From contig OY720102.1 of the NCBI GenBank assembly GCA_963082875.1, forward strand, positions 12,188,990 through 12,252,989: a stretch of DNA of 64,000 bases, given 5' to 3'. Below, in pieces: positions 53,856-64,000 of the stretch (its first letter is position 1; every line of letters begins with the position of its first letter). The notes beneath the pieces were generated by a model that was not told where the DNA came from, ran no database searches, and was given only the letters and a program-made list of their open reading frames with translations. A program made the position numbers and the translations under genes. This stretch comes from Corella eumyota (Eukaryota; Chordata; Ascidiacea; Phlebobranchia; Corellidae).

Positions 53856-56800
53856 GCCCACTGCATTTTCAATGCTAAACACTCGATTATAGCGGTTTTA
53901 TTAAAATATTACTAAATTATAAAAACTAGCAATAATATTTAAATAGGTTTTTATTATTAATTAAATCTCAGTTAAAAATAAAAAAAACATTTCAGAAAAA
54001 AGTCAAAATCAATCCTATTCACAGATATCTTTGGTTAAGACAAACATTTACACGATTTGTATAATAAAGGTGAAAAATATACATCTAGAACAAAGACACT
54101 TTTCAGTTCAACAATTTTCGTCTCCTAAAAAACACTAAAAACTCAAGTTTAAAACTTTTCTTCAAGTTTACTTTATTTCTAAAAATAGCTTGTTAATTAC
54201 ATTAACAAATACAAAATAATGCAGTAATCAACAGAAATGAATTTTAGGTAAAATCGCCTACTATTAAAAGTAGGCCTTTCAAAAACAAATTTAACTCTAA
54301 AATCCTCTTATCCACGGAGAACTTTAGTAAAAGGTGAAAGATTTACTCGATATGAATAAAAGTCCGAGTAAAATACCTTTATTAAAACTGAACTATATTT
54401 CACAATTAAATAAATTAATTTGTGGTGTTTGTCATCAGTTATAAGTTAAAACAGATACACTTTACTAACAAAAACTCGAAAAACAATATAATTTTAACAA
54501 ACTTCAAGGAAAAGTTTGTTGTAATAAGCAGTCAAAGTTTTGCCACTGCATTTTCAATGCTAGACACTCGATTATATCAGTTTTATTTAAATATTACTAA
54601 ATTATAAAAACTAGCAATAATATTAAAATGGGTTTTTATTATTTATTTAAATCTCAGTTAAAAATAGAAAAAATATTTCAGAAATTACACTCTTGTTTCA
54701 GTTGTTCACTTAAAATAAAGTGTAACTCAAAATCAATCCTATTCACAGATACCCTTGGTTAAGACAAACATTTACACGATTTGTATAAAAAAAGGTGAAA
54801 AATATACAACTAGAACAAAGACACTTTTCAGTTCAACAATTTTCGCCTCCTAAAAAACACTAAAAACTCAAGTTTAAAACTTTTCTTCAAGTTTACTTTA
54901 TTTCTAAAAATAGCTTGTAAATTACATTAACAAATACAAAATAATGCAGTAATCAACAGAAATGAATTTTAGATAAAATCGCCTACTAATTAAAGTAGGC
55001 CTTTCAAAAACAAAATTAACTCAAAAATACTCTTATCCACGGAAATCTTTAGTAAAAGGCGAACGATTTACTCGATATGAATAAAAGTCAGAGTAAAATA
55101 CCTTTATTGAAACTGAACTATATTTCACAATTAAATAAATTAATTTGTGGTGTTTGTTATTAGTTGTAGATTGAAACAGATACACTTAATACACTTCACT
55201 AACAAAAACTCAAATAACAATATAATTTTAACAAACTTCAAGGAAAAAGTTTGTTGTAATAAGCAGTCAAAGTTTGGCCACTGCATTTTCAATGCTAGCC
55301 ACTCGATTATATTAGTTTTATTTAAATATTACTAAATTATAAAAACTAGCAATAATATTAAAATGGGTTTTTATTATTTATTTAAATCTCAGTTAAAAAT
55401 AGAAAAAATATTTCAGAAATTACACTCTTGTTTCAGTTGGTCACTTAAAATAAAGTGTAACTCAAAATCAATCTTATTCACAGATATCTTTGGTTAAGAC
55501 AAACATTTACACGATTTGTATAATTAAGGTGAAAAATATACATCTAGAACAAAGACACTTTTCAGTTCAACAATTTTTGCCTCCTAAAAACTCAAGTTTA
55601 AAACTTTTCTTCAAGTTTACTTTATTTCTAAAAATAGCTTGTTAATTACATTAACAAATACAAAATAATGCAGTAATCAACAGAAATGAATTTTAGGTAA
55701 AATCGCCTACTATTAAAAGTAGGCCTTTCAAAAACAAATTTAACTCTAAAATCCTCTTATCCACGGAAATCTTTAGTAAAAGGTGAAAGATTTACTCGAT
55801 ATGAATAAAAGTCAGAGTAAAATACCTTTATTTAAACTGAACTATATTTCACAATTAAATAAATTAATTTGTGGTGTTTGTCATCAGTTATAAGTTAAAA
55901 CAGATACACTTTACTAAGAAAAACTCGAAAAACAATATAATTTTAACAAACTTCAAGGAAAAGTTTGTTGTAATAAGCAGTCAAAGTTTGGCCACTGCAT
56001 TTTCAATGCTAGACACTCGATTATATCAGTTTTATTTAAATATTACTAAATTATAAAAACTAGCAATAATATTAAAATGGGTTTTTATTATTTATTTAAA
56101 TCTCAGTTAAAAATATTTCAGAAATTACACTTTTGTTTCAGTTGTTCACTTAAAATAAAGTGTAACTCAAAATCAATCCTATTCACAGATACCCTTGGTT
56201 AAGACAAACATTTACACGATTTGTATAAAAAAAGGTGAAAAATATACATCTAGAACAAAGACACTTTTCAGTTCGACAATTTTCGCCTCCTAAGAAACAC
56301 TAAAAACTCAAGTTTAAAACTTTTCTTCAAGTTTACTTCATTTCTAAAAATAGCTTGTTAATTACATTAACAAATACAAAATAATGCAGTAATCAACAGA
56401 AATGAATTTTAAGTAAAATCGCCTACTAATAAAAGTAGGACTTTCAAAAACCAAATTAACTCAAAAATACTCTTATCTACGGAAATCTTTAGTAAAAGGC
56501 GAAAGATTTACTCGATATGAATAAAAGTCCGAGTAAAATATTTTTATTGAAACTGAAGTATATTTCCCAATTAAATAAATTAATTTGTGGTGTTTGTGAT
56601 CAGTTATAAGTTAAAACAGATACACTTAATACATTTCACTAACAAAAACTCAAATAACAATATAATTTTAACAAACTTCAAGAAAAAGTTTGTTGTAATA
56701 AGCAGTCAAAGTTTGGCCACTGCATTTTCAATGCTAGACACTCGATTATATCAGTTTTATTCAAATATTACTAAATTATAAAAACTAGCAATCATATTTA

Positions 56801-59800
56801 AATGGGTTTTTATTATTAATTAAATCTCAGTTAAAAATAAAAAAATATTTCAGAAATTACACTCTTGTTTCAGTTGGTCACTTAAAATAAAGTGTAACTC
56901 AAAATTAATCCTATTCACAGATATCTTTGGTTAAGACAAACTTTTACACAATATGTATAATAAAGGTGAAAAATATACATCTAGAACAAATACACTTTTC
57001 AGTTCAACAATTTTCGCCTCCTAAAAAACACTAAAAACTCAAGTTTAAAAATTTTCTTCAAGTTTACTTTATTTCTAAAAATAGCTTGTAAATTACATTA
57101 ACAAATACAAAATAATGCAGTAATCAACAAAAATGAATTTTAAGTAAAATCGCCTACTAATAAAAGTTGGATATTCAAAAACAAAATTAACTCAAAAATA
57201 CTCTTATCTACGGAAATCTTTAGTAAAAGGCGAAAGATTTACTCGATATGAATAAAAGTCCGAGTAAAATATTTTTATTGAAACTGAAGTATATTTCCCA
57301 ATTAAATAAATTAATTTGTGGTGTTTGTGATCAGTTATAAGTTAAAACAGATACACTTAATACATTTCACTAACAAAAACTCAAATAACAATATAATTTT
57401 AATAAACTTCAAGAAAAAGTTTGTTGTAATAAGCAGTCAAAGTTTGGCCACTGCATTTTTAATGCTAGACACTCGATTATAGCAGTTTCATTAAAATATT
57501 ACTAAATTATAAAAACTAGCAATAATATTTAAAAAGGTTTTTATTATTAATTAAATCTCAGTTAAAAATAAAAAAAATATTTCAGAAAAAAGTCAAAATC
57601 AATCCTATTCACAGATATCTTTAGTTAAGACAAACACTTACACGATTTGTATAATAAAGGTGAAAAATATACATCTAGAACAAAGACACTTTTCAGTTTA
57701 ACAATTTTCGCCTCCTAAAAAACACAAAAAACTCAAGTTTAAAACTTTTCTTCAAGTTTACTTTATTTCTAAAATAGCTTGTTAATTACATTAACAAATA
57801 CAAAATAATGCAGTAATCAACAAAAATGAATTTTAGATAAAATCGCCTACTAATTAAAGTAGGCCTTTCAAAAACAAAATTAACTCAAAAATACTCTTAT
57901 CCACGGAAATCTTTAGTAAAAGGCGAAAGATTTACTCGATATGAATAAAAGTCCGAGTAAAAGATCTTTATTGAAACTGAAGTAAATTTCACAATTAAAT
58001 AAATTAATTTGTGGTGTTTGTGATCAGTTATAAGTTAAAACAGATACACTTCACTAACAAAAACTCAAATAACAATATAATTTTAACAAACTTCAAGAAA
58101 AAGTTTGTTGTAATAAGCAGTCAAAGTTTGGCCACTGCATTTTCAATGCTAAACACTCGATTATAGCAGTTTTATTAAAATATTACTAAATTATAAAAAC
58201 TAGCAATAATATTAAAATAGGTTTTTATTATTAATTAAATCTCAGTTAAAAATAAAAAAAATATTTCAGAAAAAAGTCAAAATCAATCCTATTCACAGAT
58301 ATCTTTGGTTAAGACAAACATTTACACGATTTGTATAATAAAGGTGAAAAATATACATCTAGAACAAAGACACTTTTCAGTTCAACAATTTTCGCCTCCG
58401 AAAAAACACTAAAAACTCAAGTATAAAACTTTTCTTCAAGTTTACTTTATTTCTAAAAATAGCTTGTTAATTACATTAACAAATACAAAATAATGCAGTA
58501 ATCAACAGAAATGAATTTTAGATAAAATCGCCTACTAATTAAAGTAGGCCTTTCAAAAACAAAATTAACTCAAAAATACTCTTATCCACGGAAATCTTTA
58601 GTAAAAGGCGAAAGATTTACTCGATATGAATAAAAGTCCGAGTAAAAGATCTTTATTGAAACTGAAGTAAATTTCACAATTAAATAAATTAATTTGTGGT
58701 GTTTGTGATCAGTTATAAGTTAAAACAGATACACTTCACTAACAAAAACTCAAATAACAATATAATTTTAACAAACTTCAAGAAAAAGTTTGTTGTAATA
58801 AGCAGTCAAAGTTTGGCCACTGCATTTTCAATGCTAAACACTCGATTATAGCAGTTTTATTAAAATATTACTAAATTATAAAAACTAGCAATAATATTAA
58901 AATAGGTTTTTATTATTAATTAAATCTCAGTTAAAAATAAAAAAAATATTTCAGAAAAAAGTCAAAATCAATCCTATTCACAGATATCTTTGGTTAAGAC
59001 AAACATTTACACGATTTGTATAATAAAGGTAAAAAATATACATCTAGAACAAAGACACTTTTCAGTTCAACAATTTTCGCCTCCTAAAAAACACTAAAAA
59101 CTCAAGTATAAAACTTTTCTTCAAGTTTACTTTATTTCTAAAAATAGCTTGTTAATTACATTAACAAATACAAAATAATGCAGTAATCAACAGAAATGAA
59201 TTTTAGATAAAATCGCCTACTAATTAAAGTAGGCCTTTCAAAAACAAAATTAACTCAAAAATACTCTTATCCACGGAAATCTTTAGTAAAAGGCGAAAGA
59301 TTTACTCGATATGAATAAAAGTCCGAGTAAAAGATTTTTATTGAAACTGAAGTATATTTCACAATTAAATAAATTAATTTGTGGTGTTTGTGATCAGTTA
59401 TAAGTTAAAACAGATACACTTCACTAACAAAAACTCAAATAACAATATAATTTTAACAAACTTCAAGAAAAAGTTTGTTGTAATAAGCAGTCAAAGTTTG
59501 GCCACTGCATTTTCAATGCTAAACACTCGATTATAGCAGTTTTATTAAAATATTACTAAATTATAAAAACTAGCAATAATATTTAAATAGGTTTTTATTA
59601 TTAATTAAATCTCAGTTAAAAATAAAAAAAATATTTCAGAAAAAAGTCAAAACAATCCTATTCACAGATATCTTTGGTTAAGACAAACATTTACACGATT
59701 TGTATAATAAAGGTGAAAAATATACATCTAGAACAAAGACACTTTTCAGTTCAACAATTTTCACCTCCTAAAAAACACTAAAAACTCAAGTTTAAAACTT

Positions 59801-62800
59801 TTCTTCAAGTTTACTTTATTTCTAAAAATAGCTTGTTAATTACATTAACAAATACAAAATAATGCAGTAATCAACAGAAATGAATTTTAGATAAAATCGC
59901 CTACTAATTAAAGTAGGCCTTTCAAAAACAAAATTAACTCAAAAATACTCTTATCCACGGAAATCTTTAGTAAAAGGCGAAAGATTTACTCGATATGAAT
60001 AAAAGTCCGAGTAAAATATTTTTATTGAAACTGAAGTATATTTCGCAATTAAATAATATAATTTGTGGTGTTTGTGATCAGTTAAAAGTTAAAACAGATA
60101 AACTTAATACAATTTACTAACAAAAACTTAAATAACAATATAATTTTAACAAACTTCAAGAAAAAGTTTGTTGTAATAAGCAGTCAAAGTTTGGCCACGG
60201 CATTTTTAATGCTAGACACTCGATTATATCAGTTTTATTTAAATATTACTAAATTATAAAAACTAGCAATCATATTTAAATGGGTTTTTATTATTAATTA
60301 AATCTCAGTTAAAAATAAAAAAATATTTCAGAAATTACACTCTTGTTTCAGTTGGTCACTTAAAATAAAGTGTAACTCAAAATTAATCCTATTCACAGAT
60401 ATCTTTGGTTAAGACAAACTTTTACACGATTTGTATAATAAAGGTGAAAAATATACATCTAGAACAAATACACTTTTCAGTTCAACAATTTTCGCCTCCT
60501 AAAAAACACTAAAAACTCAAGTTTAAAACTTTTCTTCAAGTTTACTTTATTTCTAAAAACAGCTTGTTAATTACATTAACAAATACAAAATAATGCAGTA
60601 ATAAACAGAAATGAATTTTAGGTAAAATCGCCTACTATTAAAAGTAGGCCTTTCAAAAACAAATTTAACTCTAAAATCCTCTTATCCACGGAAATCTTTA
60701 GTAAAAGGTGAAAGATTTACTCGATATGAATAAAAGTCAGAGTAAAATACCTTTATTGAAACTGAACTATATTTCACAATTAAATAAATTAATTTGTGGT
60801 GTTTGTCATCAGTTATAAGTTAAAACAGATACACTTTACTAACAAAAACTCGAAAAACAATATAATTTTAACAAACTTCAAGGAAAAGTTTGTTGTAATA
60901 AGCAGTCAAAGTTTGGCCACTGCATTTTCAATGCTAGACACTCGATTATATCAGTTTTATTTAAATATTACTAAATTATAAAAACTAGCAATAATATTAA
61001 AATGGGTTTTTATTATTTATTTAAATCTCAGTTAAAAATATTTGAGAAATTACACTCTTGTTTCAGTTGTTCACTTAAAATAAAGTGTAACTCAAAATCA
61101 ATCCTATTCACAGATACCCTTGGTTAAGACAAACATTTACACGATTTGTATAAAAAAAGGTGAAAAATATACATCTAGAACAAAGACACTTTTCAGTTCG
61201 ACAATTTTCGCCTCCTAAGAAACACTAAAAACTCAAGTTTAAAACTTTTCTTCAAGTTTACTTCATTTCTAAAAATAGCTTGTTAATTACATTAACAAAT
61301 ACAAAACAATGCAGTAATAAACAAAAATGAATTTTAGGTAAAATTGCCTACTAATAAAAGTAGGTCTTTCAAAAACAAAATTAACTCAAAAATACTCTTA
61401 TCCACGGAAAACTTTAGTAAAAGGCGAAAGATTTACTCGATATGAATAAAAGTCAGAGTAAAATACCTTTATTGAAACTGAACTATATTTCACAATTAAA
61501 TAAATTAATTTGTGGTGTTTGTTATCAGTTATAAGTTAAAACAGATACACTTTACTAACAAAAACTCGAAAAACAATATAATTTTAACAAACTTCAAGGA
61601 AAAGTTTGTTTAAATAAGCAGTCAAAGTTTGGCCACTGCATTTTCAATGCTAGACACTCGATTATATCAGTTTCATTTAAATATTACTAAATTATAAAAA
61701 CTAGCAATAATATTAAAATAGGTTTTTATTATTTATTTAAATCTCAGTTAAAAATAGAAAAAATATTTCAGAAATTACACTTTTGTTTCAGTTGTTCACT
61801 TAAAATAAAGTGTAACTCAAAATCAATCCTATTCACAGATACCCTTGGTTAAGACAAACATTTACACGATTTGTATAAAAAAAGGTGAAAAATATACATC
61901 TAGAACAAAGATACTTTTCAGTTCAACAATTTTCGCCTCCTAAAAAAAAAAAAAACTCAAGTTTAAAACTTTTCTTCAAGTTTACTTTATTTCTAAAAAT
62001 AGCTTGTAAATTACATTAACAAATACAAAATAATGCAGTAATCAACAGAAACGAATTTTAAGTAAAATCGCCTACTAATAAAAGTAGGACTTTCAAAAAC
62101 CAAATTAACTCAAAAATACTCTTATCTACGGAAATCTTTAGTAAAAGGCGAAAGATTTACTCGATATGAATAAAAGTCCGACTAAAATATTTTTATTGAA
62201 ACTGAAGTATATTTCCCAATTAAATAAATTAATTTGTGGTGTTTGTGATCAGTTATAAGTTAAAACAGATACACTTAAAACATTTCACTAACAAAAACTC
62301 AAATAACAATATAATTTTAACAAACTTCAAGAAAAAGTTTGTTGTAATAAGCAGTCAAAGTTTGGCCACTGCATTTTCAATGCTAGACACTCGATTATAT
62401 CAGATTTATTTAAATATTACTAAATTATAAAAACTAGCAATAATATTAAAATGGGTTTTTATTATTTATTTAAATCTCAGTTAAAAATAGAAAAAATATT
62501 TCAGAAATTACACTCTTGTTTCAGTTGGTCACTTAAAATAAAGTGTAACTCAAAATCAATCTTATTCACAGATATCTTTGGTTAAGACAAACATTTACAC
62601 GATTTGTATAATTAAGGTGAAAAATATACATCTAGAACAAAGACACTTTTCAGTTCAACAATTTTTGCCTCCTAAAAACTCAAGTTTAAAACTTTTCTTC
62701 AAGTTTACTTTATTTCTAAAAACAGCTTGTTAATTACATTAACAAATACAAAATAATGCAGTAATCAACAGAAATGAATTTTAGGTAAAATCGCCTACTA

Positions 62801-63077
62801 TTAAAAGTAGGCCTTTCAAAAACAAATTTAACTCTAAAATCCTCTTATCCACGGAAATCTTTAGTAAAAGGTGAAAGATTTACTCGATATGAATAAAAGT
62901 CAGAGTAAAATACCTTTATTGAAACTGAACTATATTTCACAATTAAATAAATTAATTTGTGGTGTTTGTCATCAGTTATAAGTTAAAACAGATACACTTT
63001 ACTAACAAAAACTCGAAAAACAATATAATTTTAACAAACTTCAAGGAAAAGTTTGTTGTAATAAGCAATCAAAGTTT
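53856..63077 (+). repeat. Right HOR copy R3, 13 monomers, 9,222 bp
   Basis: Lengths run 685, 735, 714, 725, 731, 684, 685, 685, 693, 722, 716, 733, 714 (M77-M89). Two losses explain the difference from R2: one monomer by fusion at M80, and three monomers (M69-M71 equivalents, 2,093 bp) between M84 and M85 near 59500. With 1-bp changes in M85 and M74 the 2,818-bp difference is fully accounted for. Both copies carry a long A run before ACTCAAG (M75 and M88) and ACACAATATG (M65 and M81). Confidence 0.87.
55990..56714 (+). repeat. Mosaic fusion monomer M80 (725 bp)
   Basis: The front follows M56 (TTCGACAATT, CTAAGAAACAC, CTTCATTTC) but includes a short M57-like piece (TTTCAGAAATTACACTTTTG); the back follows M57 (AATAATGCAG, CCAAATTAAC). 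The main switch lies between 56360 and 56381, beside the TTGTTAAT hairpin. One monomer is lost relative to R2. Confidence 0.75.
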
Positions 63078-64000
63078 GCCCACTGCATTTTCAATGCTAA
63101 ACACTCGATTATAGCGGTTTTATTAAAATATTACTAAATTATAAAAACTAGCAATAATATTTAAATAGGTTTTTATTATTAATTAAATCTCAGTTAAAAA
63201 TAAAAAAAACATTTCAGAAAAAAGTCAAAATCAATCCTATTCACAGATATCTTTGGTTAAGACAAACATTTACACGATTTGTATAATAAAGGTGAAAAAT
63301 ATACATCTAGAACAAAGACACTTTTCAGTTCAACAATTTTCGTCTCCTAAAAAACACTAAAAACTCAAGTTTAAAACTTTTCTTCAAGTTTACTTTATTT
63401 CTAAAAATAGCTTGTTAATTACATTAACAAATACAAAATAATGCAGTAATCAACAGAAATGAATTTTAGGTAAAATCGCCTACTATTAAAAGTAGGCCTT
63501 TCAAAAACAAATTTAACTCTAAAATCCTCTTATCCACGGAGAACTTTAGTAAAAGGTGAAAGATTTACTCGATATGAATAAAAGTCCGAGTAAAATACCT
63601 TTATTAAAACTGAACTATATTTCACAATTAAATAAATTAATTTGTGGTGTTTGTCATCAGTTATAAGTTAAAACAGATACACTTTACTAACAAAAACTCG
63701 AAAAACAATATAATTTTAACAAACTTCAAGGAAAAGTTTGTTGTAATAAGCAGTCAAAGTTTTGCCACTGCATTTTCAATGCTAGACACTCGATTATATC
63801 AGTTTTATTTAAATATTACTAAATTATAAAAACTAGCAATAATATTAAAATGGGTTTTTATTATTTATTTAAATCTCAGTTAAAAATAGAAAAAATATTT
63901 CAGAAATTACACTCTTGTTTCAGTTGTTCACTTAAAATAAAGTGTAACTCAAAATCAATCCTATTCACAGATACCCTTGGTTAAGACAAACATTTACACG
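63078..64000 (+). repeat. Start of the next right HOR copy (M90 and partial M91)
   Basis: M90 (685 bp) matches M53 and M77 (GCAATCAAAGTTTGCCC before the phase point, TCGTCTCC, CACGGAGAAC). The last 238 bp match the start of M54, M61 and M78. The array therefore runs on beyond the right edge. Confidence 0.88.

Larger units (their letters stand above)
1..64000 (+). repeat. AT-rich satellite array, about 700-bp monomer, 90 tandem copies
   Basis: The whole window is head-to-tail copies of one monomer. I located the GGCC phase point in every copy, and the spacing is 684-735 bp except for one 663-bp copy. All copies read in the same direction, and no unrelated sequence interrupts them. Most monomers hold one TCTAGA and one GATATC site, so XbaI or EcoRV should give a ladder; right-domain variants with GATACCC lose the second. 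Neighbouring copies often differ by several to tens of percent, whereas copies many kilobases apart can be nearly identical, which is the mark of higher-order repeats. Copies have spread by unequal exchange, and the likely role is structural heterochromatin. The host species cannot be told from this sequence. Confidence 0.97.

Noticed and set aside
1-64000. CRISPR array or bacterial repeat region
   Set aside because: The unit is about 700 bp with no short repeat and unique spacer plan, and no cas-like gene or any other gene is present in 64 kb.
1-64000. CENP-B box, telomere repeat, tRNA or SINE promoter boxes
   Set aside because: I looked for the CENP-B box core (TTCG...CGGGA), TTAGG/TTAGGG runs and A/B boxes in the monomer and saw none. 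TTCGCCTCC is only a partial resemblance to the first.

Overview
This 64 kb window is one uninterrupted satellite DNA array with no recognisable gene, RNA gene or mobile element. It is A+T rich (71 G/C in the first 300 bases, about 24%). It is built from 90 head-to-tail monomers of 663-735 bp, nearly all 684-735, plus a partial one at the right edge, all in the same orientation. I phase monomers at the GGCC of 'TTTGGCCACTGC' and number them M1-M90. The sequence suggests centromeric or pericentromeric heterochromatin of a eukaryote. The species cannot be told. Beetles and other insects carry AT-rich satellites of this size (from memory, Tribolium madens has a satellite of about 711 bp), but that is only a resemblance in length.

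Three nested levels of repetition are visible. (1) Inside each monomer, two diverged direct half-repeats lie about 293 bp apart, followed by an unrelated-looking segment of about 135 bp, so the monomer is an old dimer plus a spacer. (2) Monomers fall into length and sequence classes made by small indels: A-type (685), A+9 bp (694), A with a 12-bp tandem duplication (696), full-length B-type (722), B+2 (724), B+9 (731), and right-domain forms (714, 716, 725, 734, 735). (3) The classes recur in fixed order as higher-order repeats (HORs).

Layout: a left domain (1 to about 29,260) carries a 12-monomer HOR of 8,460 bp, seen whole at 16886-25345, as an 11-monomer version at 2797-10538, and as partial copies at 1-2063 and 25346-28868. 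Between the two large copies lies a scrambled stretch (10539-16885). A switch inside M42 (29245-29275) leads to a right domain (about 29,260-64,000) with a different, longer HOR: 17 monomers (12,040 bp, 41816-53855), a 13-monomer version (9,222 bp, 53856-63077), a 7-monomer version (36770-41815), the start of another copy (63078-64000), and an irregular leading part (29601-36769).

Nothing here works as a gene system. Frames of 61-64 codons that open at GTG recur once per monomer in some classes; I read them as by-products of the repeat. The interest lies in the record of array evolution: fusion monomers, tandem duplications, deletions that account exactly for the HOR length differences, a right-type tract inside the left domain, and several inverted repeats kept in most copies.
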